DNA from: Branchiostoma floridae
Lineage: Eukaryota > Chordata > Leptocardii > Amphioxiformes > Branchiostomatidae
Direction: 5' to 3'
Assembly: GCF_000003815.2 (NCBI RefSeq)
Contig: NC_049981.1
Coordinates: 10,629,771 to 10,693,770, forward strand
DNA: 64,000 bases
A program made the translations under genes and the position numbers. Below the pieces are notes generated by a model. The model was given only the letters and a program-made list of their open reading frames with translations, made no database searches and was not told where the DNA came from. Below are positions 15,001 to 24,778 of the stretch, piece by piece. Each line of letters opens with the position of its first letter. The first letter of the stretch is position 1.

Positions 15001-17023
15001 GGGTGTCAGGTGGTGCCCGCCCCTCAGGCATGAGGCAGCGCACTCAGAGCATCTCCGATGAGATGGGGGGGAGGTATACCCTCAACTCCATACTCAAACA
15101 GGTCAGTTCGTCAGATATCCAGATACAAGTACAGTACAGGTCCAACCTGTTAACATCACTTTGAAGTTAAAAATCTTAATTCAAATATGAATTATCTATT
15201 CCAAGCAAAATTTTCTCTTCTACTAAGCATCCAACATACAAGCATGTAACATATTCACCTCTTACATCACAGCATACTTGTGCTTGTGAAATTACAAGCC
15301 AAAGAAACATAGAGCATTTGCAGACAACTGTCAGGCCTATTGAGTGATATCATCTTACATGTCGGAATTTCTTATGAAAACAAACAATAATCTTTTTCAA
15401 ATCAAATCAACTTAAATTCTACCTCTCTAATAAGCATCTAATATGTTGTATGAACTTATAGCACCCTTTGTACATCGTCTTACTTAAACCTTATGATCAA
15501 ACTAATGCCCAAATTTACATGCTTATTTTTTTTTTTAGAAGGATCGGTCTCTCATTGACCGGCCACTTCTTTAGGGTGACTATGTGCTGCTAGGCACTGT
15601 TACAGGCTCAGCATAGAATATTGGGAAATATTTAACATTTGCTTGCAAATGTCCAGCCTCATGATTTCATGTCTCTGGCTGTTGTTTTTCCCTGCAGCTG
15701 TCGGTGTTCCACAGTATCATGACGACCCACGGCATGGACCCTGAGCTGGTGAAACAGACCTTCCGCCAGACCTTCTACATCATCGGGGCAGGCACCCTCA
15801 ACAACCTGCTGCTCAGGAAGGAGATGTGCCATTGGTCCAAGGGCATGCAGATCAGGTAACCTGACTATACCATGTCGTTGTATCGCTTTCTTTTCTTATA
15901 CGATTGACTTAAACAAAGTTTAATCAGATTCTGAAGAAGGCAACAGTAGTCATTGACAATTTAATCTGTGTATGACTTTGTGATAGAAGAAAGTTTAGCA
16001 TTTTACTATAAATTAATCTATGTAATATACTATATGTTGAGAGAACAGATTGTGATTTTTGATAGCCTTTGCAGGGGCCAACGGTTACCATATTTTCTTT
16101 TTGGATAACAAAGTTCTTTGTACACAACCAAATGCTTCATTCAAGACTGATGTTTTGGTGACAGTCTGTTATGCACTATTAACTAGATGTTGCTGCTTTG
16201 ATGTTTTGCATATGACATTTTATCTTCACCTCAACCCAATGTGTGCTGCCATCTTATCTACTTGTCCACTTTAGGAAGCCAAAATGCTTTTCTGTTTGGG
16301 AATCATCTGATCAGAAGAGTTCTCTTTTTGGTCGTCGTTGAAGTAGCAATGGTTATGACATGTTCTATCCCAATGTTTTGCAAAATACTTTTCTGCTTGG
16401 GCATCATCAGAAGAGTTCTCATTTTGGTCATCATTGAGGTAGCGTTGGTTGTGACGTGTTCCATCCCAATGTTTCACCAGATACAACGTGAGCCAGTTGG
16501 AGGAGTGGTGTCGTGACCACCACCTGTCGGACAGCGGTGCCATCCAGTCGCTGGAGCCGGTCATCCAGGCCGCCCAGCTGCTGCAGGTCAACAAGAAGAC
16601 GGAGGAGGACGCCAAGGCCATCTGTGACACCTGCAAGAAACTCAGCAGTCAACAGGTCAGGCTTCACCCTAAATTTTTAAATCTTCTCCGTGGTTTTATT
16701 TTTGTCTCCACTGAGAAATCATGACACACAGATATGTGATTTTGTTATGTAGAATCTAATTGTTGCTGTAACCGTAATTGTTTCAGATCATCAAAATCCT
16801 GAACCTGTACACTCCTGTCAACGAGTTTGAAGAGCGGGTGTCCATCTCCTTCATACGGATCATCCAGGCCCGTCTTAAGGAGCGGAAGGACATCCAGAGC
16901 ACCCTCCTCCTGGACACCAAGTTTTCTTACCCCGTCACCTTCCCCTTCAACCCCTCTTCACTCCAACTTGACTCCATCCAGCTTCCGGAGGCTCTCAACG
17001 TTACCTTCTTAAGAAAAGTATAA
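3..17023 (+). CDS. MYO5A: Class V myosin heavy chain (myosin-Va-like), 3' part: coiled-coil tail and dilute domain
   Basis: Actin-based cargo motor; only the tail is in the window. Exons read by frame-consistent GT-AG junctions: 3-128, 709-801, 1754-1897, 3762-3940, 8427-8547, (optional 9242-9298), 9937-10014, 10268-10370, 10745-10894, 12267-12418, 14094-14183, 14699-14849, 14968-15101, 15698-15855, 16481-16655, 16787-17023 (stop TAA). They join to 696 codons without the optional exon. The first exons are heptad-rich coiled coil ([38 protein letters not shown]). From about 10860 the globular tail begins ([17 protein letters not shown]), then the dilute (DIL) domain: [70 protein letters not shown] and the C-terminal [16 protein letters not shown]. 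This is the family's standard C-terminus. Motor and IQ motifs lie upstream of position 1. Amphioxus probably has one MYO5 gene, so the symbol means the MYO5 family, not a specific vertebrate paralogue. Introns hold SINE, MITE and Helentron-like repeats. Confidence 0.95.
4556..6780. repeat. Composite dispersed repeat with nested tandem modules in a myosin intron
   Basis: It begins with a TTC/TTTC-rich stretch followed by a segment (about 4600-4720) clearly related to the 5' body of the Helentron-like elements at 24.7 and 31.7 kb; all share a segment containing GTTCCTGGACCAAATG. From 4768 there is a tandem repeat of ~163 bp (starts near 4768, 4931, 5094, 5256, each with CCTGTACC(C/T)TGGTATT). 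A larger ~610-bp module follows twice (about 5290-5870 and 5900-6560), each with TTTGGTATAGATAGGCAT, AATCAGCGAAGAG, GCTAATTAATATTCATAA and TTGTTGACGGTCT in the same order. The long minus-strand open frames here (up to 205 aa) are products of the tandem repeat, not genes. Confidence 0.75.
7026..7521 (-). mobile_element. tRNA-derived SINE, full length, with 12-bp target duplication
   Basis: Read on the minus strand, it starts with a tRNA-like head (about 7445-7517) containing an A box-like AGCACAGTGGTAGTG and a B box GGTTCGAATCC. A conserved body follows (contains CCCTTGGGAAAGGCACTTTA, and a segment that reads CCATGCACGTTAAAGAACCC), and it ends in an (ATG)n-type tail. The flanks carry the same 12-mer TATATGATTAAT at 7014-7025 and 7522-7533, so I take this as the target-site duplication. 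A second copy of the same family lies at about 23471-23850. Confidence 0.85.
8185..8309 (+). mobile_element. Helentron-like 3'-end relic
   Basis: Contains the perfect stem-loop ATTTGCTCTTAAGCAAAT at 8278-8295, exactly 10 nt before terminal CTAG (8306-8309), followed by T. The same hairpin, 10-nt spacing and CTAG end terminate the two 2.6-kb elements at 27.27 and 29.23 kb; only a loop base differs. Upstream sequence (TCCATTTTTGC, AGGGGTGA) is weakly similar to their 3' part. No matching 5' end was found nearby, so it is a truncated or diverged copy. Confidence 0.6.
9242..9298 (+). CDS. Possible alternative (cassette) exon of the myosin V gene
   Basis: A 57-nt open segment with frame [19 protein letters not shown] has acceptor CACACAGCAG upstream and donor TCT|GTAAGA downstream. 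It is exactly 19 codons and phase 0 on both sides, so it can be included or skipped between exons 8427-8547 and 9937-10014 without changing frame. Vertebrate MYO5A has short alternative tail exons (A-F) in this region; that is known of the family. I see no specific homology to one of them, so this remains a splice-signal-based prediction. The acceptor has two tandem CAGs, so one extra Gln is possible. Confidence 0.5.
11155..11362. mobile_element. MITE with TA target site (copy 1)
   Basis: Inverted ends CTGTAAATGCA (11155-11165) and TGCATTTACAG (11352-11362) are flanked by TA on both sides (11153-11154, 11363-11364). The interior is built of repeats of GCGAAATTAAATCC and CGCGGTGGATTAATG in both orientations, so the whole element folds back. 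It is 208 bp, non-coding and lies in a myosin intron. A second, longer copy lies at 60101-60687. TA duplication suggests Tc1/mariner-type mobilisation (inference). Confidence 0.8.
14184..14620 (+). repeat. 40-bp minisatellite that repeats a splice-donor site
   Basis: It starts at the donor of myosin exon 14094-14183. The junction GGAGAGGAG|GTAAGG recurs at exactly 40-bp spacing (donor G at 14184, 14224, 14264, 14304) in near-perfect copies. More degenerate units (TTACCTTATATGGTATGG) continue to about 14620. The first unit includes the last exon bases, so the array appears to have grown out of the exon-intron junction. Confidence 0.85.
16281..16480 (+). repeat. ~100-bp tandem duplication ending at a splice acceptor
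   Basis: Two diverged copies (about 16281-16379 and 16380-16478) share AAAAT(G/A)CTTTTCTG, CAGAAGAGTTCTC, TTTTGGTC and TCCCAATGTTT in order. The second copy runs into the acceptor TTTCACCAG of myosin exon 16481-16655; the first copy has TTTTGCAAA at that place and lacks an AG acceptor. Confidence 0.7.
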
Positions 17024-20000
17024 GGACGTCCTGCATGCAATGGTGTTACATGTCATCTCATAAGCAAACCCACCCCTCCATTAGAATGGTTCTTCCCATT
17101 ATTGTCTTGGAGTAGGTCTACAACTGGCCACATCCACTTTCTACAAAGGGGTGGCAAACACAGCTCAGCACATGCAAAATAGATAGATGTAACATTCTAT
17201 ACCAGAGTGGTCACCTACTTGCAACATTTAACCAATGAGCACTCAGGACACCGTAGAAGATGCTGTTACAGAAGGATCGTTGTAATTGGTTGGTTGGTAC
17301 AATGTTTCAGGTGGTGTGATAGGGTATGTATGATCTGAGCTATCCAATCAGGCTTTAGTTTATATGTAGCTGGTTTTGTGACTGAGAGTATGTGATATTT
17401 GTGTGTAGAGGAATATTTGAGCAGTAATTAGAGTTGGAAAGATTTGTACAGGTGAAAATGGAGCTGGAAAAACAATCTTTTGCGGAAAATAAGCCATGTA
17501 GGTCCAATAGTAAATGCAAATGTTAGAGTATTGGCTCACTACATGTAGGTTGCCACTGACTTGCACAGCAAGTATGAATGTTACATAGGAAAGCCAAGGT
17601 CCTGGTACAACATGTTTTACAGTTAGGCAACATTTTACAGCAGTCACTATTTTTATCTCAGTGATATCTCATTAATGTGAGTAGATATGGCCCAGCACTG
17701 CAAAAATGTAAGTCTTCTTGCCATTTAAAATTTTGTGATTTAAGTTCATTATCTATGTCCTGGAAAGTCATGTCATATATATACACAGTATAATGCCCGC
17801 TGGGTAGTTAAGAGGGTTTTCTTCACTTGCGGGCATGACCCCTATATGGGACACCCTTCACGTAGCGGGCTAGTTTGGGGCACGGCCGGTCACAGGATTT
17901 CTTAAGTTCAGAATTAAAATCAATCTGGGACCCTGCAACAGATAAACCCCATAAACAATCTGTGAATTTGTGCCCCCTGTGTATGGCAGTCCACCGGGAA
18001 AAAATTGTCAGCAGTGGACATGTAACCATAGCGTAAGTTGGCTCTTTCCTTTTCAAACAATACTATACTCTGTATGTGAATGGAGTTTGTCTAAGCAGTT
18101 TGAACCTGTATAACCTCTAATCATGGTACATTTCATTGCATTGCAGTATTATAGTCAATTACACTACCGTAAAGATGCACTAAGTGTTGGTACAGTGTAC
18201 TGTAAAACTAGTTACTTTTTACCATAGTGGGATACATTATGTCGGAGATGTGAATCAACTTTGCTGGCAACAAAGATTTATTACTTCTTATTTCAAAAAC
18301 ATGAGAAAAGACAGATTTCTGATCAAAAAAAGATAAAGGACAATGGTAGCTAATATATTCATTATGTATTAATAATAAAGCAAGTTATATAGACAATGGA
18401 TGGTCTATGCTTTGTATAGGAAGGTGAAAGGAAGAATTTTCAATTGTTTTAGAGAGATTGTAGCAAATTGTGGCTGATGTACATGGAATATTCTATATGC
18501 AGTGAATCAAGAAGAGTGATGGTAGAGAGGTTTAGAAAGATGTTCCTAGAGTGTAATAGTGCAATTCTAACATTACAAATGTATGGGATGAAAAGATTTG
18601 ATATTGTGCAATGAATTCTGCTGATTATTAAAGAAAACGTGATGACTTGTTAGAATGTTGACAGTGACAATAGAGAAATCACTGCGTATTGTCGGGAACT
18701 TTCATACATTCTCCTTTTGTGTCGTGGGTAACTATCGTTGATTGTGAATTTACAAGCAGCTGTTGATAGTGGTAGTTTCCCCCTATCAGATATTGTAGCT
18801 GTAAAGTCTCCAAAATAGAGTCATTTTACACTAGCTCGAAGCAATCTGGAAACAGTTCATGACCAAAAGTTTAAAAGTATGACGATTTGAAAATACACGT
18901 CGTAACAGGAAAGTTGTTAGACACTGGTAAATATGCAATAGCTAATGCTAACTGGATATCTCATACTGATTTATAAATGTTTTTTCGACTGGGTTTTACT
19001 CTATGTAAAACATTGCTGCAAATGTGGGTTGGGTTTGATATGCATGCCGAGTAGATAGTTTGTATGCGTATTAGTCTTGATCGTAAGGTTAGGTGCAAAA
19101 CGGTCCTGGATATTTTATGTTTGTATTGTGCTAAGAAAATTATTTTGCTATCTACGTTTTTTTTGTACAAAACCCAGGTGGTTTGTTTGTTAATTGAATT
19201 AGTAGCAATTCCTGCTCCTAACCCCCTTTCAAAATATTTGAACCTTGACCTCAACAGTCATCATCCAATCAAAATGCAGCAGCATAAGTATAGAATTGTG
19301 TACATCAACAAAAGATAACAGTTGCTTCAAGCCATATTTGATGCCACTTTATTGCTGTGCTACAGAAAATGGAAGAAAGCATTAAAACATGTAGTAAAAA
19401 CACTTTATTGACACAACTTGCTTGTGCCCAGAAAGAAACACATTGCGTCTGTGATTATATATAACCAAAGCGATCCATAATGATTTACTGTGATATATAT
19501 GTATAATGCAGTATACGTTTGAGCCGGGAATCCTCTTGTGTATATTGGGTAACGGGTGCTGTTCTTGTGGATTAATTCCTATATTTATCGGGGATACAGG
19601 TGGATAATATCCTGATATTTATGATCATGAATATAGAGTGTTGATCTGAGGTTTTCTTTGTGACCCAAGCTTGCAGTAGATGCTGTTGATTTGTACATGT
19701 TTACATGGCAACTATGTGTAATGCAGTCAGAATCATGAGATAGATTAATACACATTGGAGAAGAAAGGAAATACAGATGTTTGTATGTGTCTCTTTTTGT
19801 TAGGCTTTAATGTTTCTGTAACTATTCTAGTCTTAAGGACTAAAACTACTTGTAACACCTGTCATTACTACTACAACTGCTATCACCAGTGCCTGGTACT
19901 GACTGTAGGAGTTGCAGTAATAGTGATTGTGTAATATACTGTAGTAGCATCAGTACATGTACATTCATCATCATCATCGCGGGCTGCTTGCCCGGACCAG

Positions 20001-20240
20001 GTCCACCCTCTCCTTCCAGACGTCTCTCTCACCCATAACGTAATAACGTTCTTGAAGTCCACAACCCTTCGTGTACATTAGTTAAGCTATACTGGTATTA
20101 GTAGCAGTGTAGCAGTAATGGTAGGAGTATCCGTGCAGTAGTACATGTAGTTATAGCGGAAGTTGTATTAGTAGTAGTGTAGCAATAATGTTAGGGCAGT
20201 GTACACTAAGTAGTAGTCCCTGGCAGCAGTGCAGTACGCC
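17024..20240 (+). other. Myosin 3' UTR and downstream non-coding DNA
   Basis: No protein-coding gene is recognisable. The first part is presumably the 3' UTR of the myosin gene. Candidate poly(A) signals include AATAAA at 18374-18379, but I cannot tell which is used. From about 19850 the sequence becomes a low-complexity TAGTAG/AGCAGTAAT-rich stretch leading into the assembly gap. A short (TCATCATCATC)GCGGGCTGC segment near 19966 resembles a SINE tail. Confidence 0.5.
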
Positions 20241-20340
20241 NNNNNNNNNNNNNNNNNNNNNNNNNNNNNNNNNNNNNNNNNNNNNNNNNNNNNNNNNNNN
20301 NNNNNNNNNNNNNNNNNNNNNNNNNNNNNNNNNNNNNNNN
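20241..20340. other. Assembly gap (100 N)
   Basis: Exactly 100 N bases, the conventional placeholder for a gap of unknown size. It falls inside the TAG-rich repeat region, which may explain the assembly failure. Confidence 1.
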
Positions 20341-20391
20341 ATTTGCATATGGGTGCACTGACCTGCATGGCACTGATAAGTCCTACATGCA

Positions 20392-21100
20392 GCGATAGCG
20401 AAGAGTAATGACTCTGTAATAGCGTGCAGTAATGTAGCGAAAATTGGGGCCAGTATTGCAGACTTATTGCAGCCTAGGCCATGTTGATTTGATTACATGA
20501 ATGACGTCCCCTTTGAACAAAAAAAAAACAAAAAAAACTGATGCGAGCGTGTGAAAAAAAAAAAGAACTTGCCTTCATCTTTAAATCTAAGTGATCAGGA
20601 TCTAGGAAGGTAAAACAAATGATTGATCACACAGAGTATATTGTGTACCAAATAATATATCCTTCATTTTTGTGCTTTCACATCTTCCTTGACGTTGGAA
20701 TATGTAATGACATTAGTATACGTTTTCAGATTGTTTTTGCGGTCCACGGCATATATTTGCTTATTTTGAAGCTGCTTTGAACGATTTACACTATGGCTAA
20801 GAGCTTTCTGATGCTCGGATGGATGTCATTCATATAATCAAATCAACATAGCCTAAGCACTGCATGTACGTAGCTGTAGCGAAGAGTAATGACTTTGTAA
20901 TACTAATAGCGTACAGCAATGTTGGGCGACTAGCGAAACTTGGGGCCAGTATTGCAGACTTGACTTATTGCAGCTTATGGTTTATCTTAAGATATATTTG
21001 GCGTTTACAGTATGTGTGAAGTCTTTTAGTTTATGGACGGCACTAGCTATAGCGAGTCGTAATAACTTTGTAATAGCGTACAGTACGACAGACTTTAATT
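20392..21100. repeat. Direct repeats flanking a small inverted-repeat element
   Basis: A ~80-100 bp unit occurs at about 20392-20473 and again at 20873-20973 (shared GCGAAGAGTAATGACT, TAATAGCGT, TTGGGGCCAGTATTGCAGAC), with a weaker third copy near 21050. The inverted-repeat element 20475-20855 sits between the first two copies. Confidence 0.65.
20475..20855. mobile_element. Inverted-repeat DNA element (~380 bp)
   Basis: Left end TAGGCCATGTTGATTTGATT and the reverse complement of the right end (TAGGCTATGTTGATTTGATT) match over about 28 bp with two mismatches, continuing through A(C/T)ATGAATGAC. The interior is non-coding and A-rich. I see no clear target duplication, because the flanks are themselves direct repeats. 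Best read as a non-autonomous DNA transposon or a local inverted duplication. Confidence 0.55.
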
Positions 21101-21467
21101 TACAGCTTATAATTTGTTTTTCTCGATATTGATTTGGCAGCTATACTCGGGGTCTGCTGTTATGGAGGTCAGCTATTTGTAATTCTAGGTCAACTAGCTA
21201 TATTAGATGCGTCGATTAAGGTTAGACATCCAGGTAATGAGATGCGCCAAAAGCACTTACTCATCAAGCAACTGGATATGATTTTGGAATTCCGGAAATG
21301 TTCAGACGTTTCAGACAACCATCCGGCGGCTTCTTTCATCAATGACGTTAGCTACATTAGAATTTATGGCTTTATAGTTTTGCCCTTCAGTTTGACCTAC
21401 CTAATACTTACTCCGGCACTGTTTCTGTAGGCCGGCTATTTGTATTCGAAGTCAAGTATTAGTGAGC

Positions 21468-21670
21468 TTGGTGTAGGGATCGGTGACCGTGGGATGATCT
21501 GAAATAACCCTACTTACGGATCTGGAGGTTTGGAGTTCGACTCCCGACCGTTGTACACAACTCAAGCACGTCAAAGAACCCACCACACGTATCGAAAAGA
21601 ATCGGTACGCCTTAGTGTTAGTGGATCAGAGACATCAGTTTGGTCATACTGAGCTTTTACTTACAGGACC
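21468..21670 (+). mobile_element. Diverged tRNA-like SINE fragment
   Basis: Contains a B box-like GGAGTTCGACTCCCG at about 21533 and then AAAGAACCCACCACACGTATCG, a body segment also present in the SINE at 44.5-45.2 kb (there AAGAACCCACCACACTTATCG). Ends not resolved. Confidence 0.5.
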
Positions 21671-22105
21671 GGTGTGTTTTACTAGTTTATTGTGAGGCAT
21701 TTTAGACGGAAAAAGATATAAGCAATCTGTTTCTTCAGGTCAACTATTTCTGTTCGTTGGGTCAAGTATTTGTGTTTTAGGTCAAATATCTATGGTTCTA
21801 ACGTAATGTTATTTATGCGCCATATTTTCTTATCTCGTTTTTTCCCATACCCACAAATCCATAATACCTTCAGTGCCAGAGTATATTTAAGTACAACCAA
21901 TTGTCCTGTCGATTTTTCACGGACGATAAAATCTGGTCTATGTGGACAGGTGGCCATTAACTCTATCCCTGTTGCCTTACCCTGTAACCAGTAGAGAATC
22001 GATGGCCAAATGGCTATTGAATTCTTAATGCTTATGCCAATAAGAATTGTCTATGGGAATACCAAAAAAGTGACAAGTCACATTAGTCTGTTGGTGGTCA
22101 CTTAC

Positions 22106-22293
22106 TACCCCCCTCACATTAGGCGAAAATCGATTGAACGACGGGTCTGCGAGCTCTAAATTACAAGGAGGCATGACCCTAATGCCGACGAAGAACTGAG
22201 TTCCTCCCCCTTCCCGTCAGGGCCATGCCTCATCGTAATTTAGAGCTCGCAGACTCGTCGTCCGATCGATTTTCGCCTAATGTGAGGGGGGTA
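22106..22293. mobile_element. 188-bp near-perfect palindrome (fold-back MITE)
   Basis: Left arm (22106-22165, TACCCCCCTCACATTAGGCG...) pairs with right arm (22235-22293, ...CGCCTAATGTGAGGGGGGTA) over ~58 bp with few mismatches, and pairing continues into the loop (GGAGGCATGACCCT / AGGGCCATGCCTC). It is non-coding. A related segment (ACATTTGGCGAAAATCGATC and GGACGACG) occurs at about 35174-35205. Confidence 0.75.
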
Positions 22294-23470
22294 TTACAGT
22301 TGTCTCTTACGACTTATCGGACCACGTGTACTACCATGATTGATAGTTTGTGTAATGGCGTAAGCACTCCTGGGATACTCATAGTTTTCAGGGACGCACA
22401 GTTCTAGTGACGTAGCCACTTTTGGGGCGCTTCCAGAGTCCGATGGATAATCTTCTGTCTGGTGGAAGACCATTCTCTAAAACGATTAGGATTATGTCAT
22501 CTCCCTTGTGACGTAACGTGTCAACTCTTGTGACGTACCTGGTGACGTCACCACCTGTGGGTTGCTCCCACGGACGATGTGTTACGTAAGGTTATCCCGC
22601 CAACATCACCAAATAAGGGCATGTCATCTCTTTATTTTATGTAATCTTCCTAGAGCTGCTCCCAAAGCGTTAAGTGGTCTTCTTGTTTTTTTTAATTACG
22701 GTCATGATGGAAAACAAGTAGCTTGGGAACTAAACCTATGTTGATGTCAAAGTTAAGAAAGTTCTGAGTAATTCAAACTAAACTAAACTAAACAACTTGA
22801 ATCAGACCTTATCTTTCGATCTCCCAATCTTTATTCATTTTAATCAACCATTATGAAGGAATGGAACAATTTTCACAGATGTGGACAGTAAGTGTATTTG
22901 TCTCTAAATCCATTCTCAGTCACAGATGGAAGACAGTGGATGCTAGCCGAAACTTTTTACCCCTCAAGGAATATATCTAATCACGTCATTAATTCTATAT
23001 TACGTAAGCATCAACCTGGATGCCCAGCTGTCATCAACGAAACTTCTAGGTCTTTGTCAGTGGGAAGTTTTTGCATATAAATTGAATCGAGGTAAAGGTA
23101 CCAAGATAAGTGCACTTAAACTTATTATCGCTATCTATTATTAATCTCTATTCCATTAGATGGTATAGATTATGGTCCTAAGTGCCGCAAATCTGTCTAA
23201 TTGGAAATTAATTAATAATGGATAATATTAATGAGGGTAACTGCGATCAGCAACTTTTATGGTTATTATAATCAAACCTGAATGTGTCAACTTGATGGAG
23301 TGTTTTGATAATGAAGACGGTAGATAATCTTTTATTAGGCGAGTTTTGACGATTTGTTTTAAATCGTTCGTTCGTTCGTCCCATAGCTTTTTAATCAGCC
23401 GTAGGCTGATTAATTAGCCGTAGGGGCAGCACAACATGTTGTGCTGTATCAATAGGCATTTTAGTCCCCT
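22294..23470. other. Non-coding DNA, nothing recognised
   Basis: AT-rich sequence with only short open frames and no recognisable protein similarity. Close to 23385-23455 there are small palindromes (AATCAGCCGTAGGCTGATT; CAGCACAACATGTTGTGCTG), possibly MITE remains. Confidence 0.4.
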
Positions 23471-23850
23471 GACGGCGCCTATCTCCTCTCCGGGACATGG
23501 TGAATGATGTAAATCACCGTATGGCTGATACGACACGAAGGTTTGCCAGGCCTCCGCCCGGGTGATTTGTAGTGAATCACCAACTCCAGACAGAATGGTT
23601 TGCTCCATCCACACCGCACCATCGCACGTGTGGGGGTTCTTTAACGTGCATGGGGTGTGACTCTCCCCATACACGGGACCTCCATTTAACGTCCTATCCG
23701 AGGGACGACTCATTTTTCACCTGAGTAAAGTGAGGAAAGTCGTGTAAAGTGCCTTTCCCAAGGGCACAAGATCGGTGGCACGGCAGGCGGATTCGAACCC
23801 GCAACCTCTCGGTGCAAATCCGAACATGCTACCACTGCGCCACGCGGTCA
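23471..23850 (-). mobile_element. tRNA-derived SINE (second copy)
   Basis: Nearly identical to the SINE at 7026-7521 across the body (TGAATGATGTAAATCACCGT, CACGTGTGGGGGTTCTTTAA, CGTCCTATCCGAGGGACGAC). The tRNA-like head lies on the minus strand at about 23785-23850 with B box GGTTCGAATCC replaced by GGGTTCGAATCC. The 3' end on the left is not resolved and no target duplication was found. Confidence 0.75.
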
Positions 23851-24304
23851 CCACTTTTTCAATACCATAGCTAATCTCACAGAATTTTATTTATCATTCA
23901 ATCATTCGTAATTGACTTTTATCATGGAAGCTTATCTGTGTTGGTGGTAATCATAGTACGCACAATGCTAAACGTTCTTCCAACACAAAGGTCTACTCCC
24001 GTGAGTTAAGGTTCTGAAGTGATTGGTATTGATCCTGAAGAAGGCAACAGTGAAAATTTGATCAGTGTTTTTTGGGGGGTTGGAAGAAAGCTAAGCTTTG
24101 TACTGATTCTTTTTTGTTTGTTCCTTTGTTTATTGGTAAAAAACTCAAATGCTGGCCGATTTCATTGAAGGTTACGAAGTAAGAGGTAAGGGTTAGACAA
24201 GCAACAGACAGATCAGATGATTTAAGGCCTAATAACTTCACAAGACACCCACATCACGTAGGCACACCGAGAGGATAGCTTGATTCGTGACATGCGATGT
24301 ATAA

Positions 24305-24641
24305 GTTTATTCTGCCTGTATCCGTTGAGACCGAAAGGGTTAGGAAAACGCTGATGCCGTCCCTGACCCTCCTGAATCATCTTACCACCCCGCTGGTTAT
24401 ATTTCTATTTGACAAATCGTGAAAATCGTATTCTGCCTGTAATATGTTTCTATTGTAAAAACGGGTTTCGTGAAAATCATGACACATTCTGTTTAAGCTT
24501 GTTCTGTCTGTTTCCGTTGAGACTGAAAGGGTTAGGGAAAGTTAATGTCATTCCTGTCCCTCCTTAATCATACTACCACCCCACCGGTTATGTTTCTATC
24601 GGAGAAATCGTGAAAATCGTGACACGTTCTGTTTAAGCTTG
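24305..24641. repeat. Degenerate tandem repeat interrupted by the left Helentron-like element
   Basis: Units begin TTCTG(C/T)CTGT(A/T)TCCGTTGAGAC and end GACAC(A/G)TTCTGTTTAAGCTTG (starts near 24311, 24500). An uninterrupted unit boundary near 24496 reads AAGCTTGTTCTG. The next boundary is split by the inserted element, and the unit resumes at 27274. Confidence 0.7.
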
Positions 24642-24642
24642 T

Positions 24643-24743
24643 TATTTTCACTCCGCGTACCGTAGGTACGCTTCGAGTGATTATTTTCACTCCGCGTACC
24701 GTAGGTACGCTTCGAGTGAAAATATTGTTTTCATACGGTTTCT

Positions 24744-24778
<35 letters not shown>

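Noticed and set aside
21134-21430. 98-codon frame with hydrophobic segments
   Set aside because: Initiates with a weak start, has no recognisable domain and sits in repeat DNA; chance open frame cannot be excluded.
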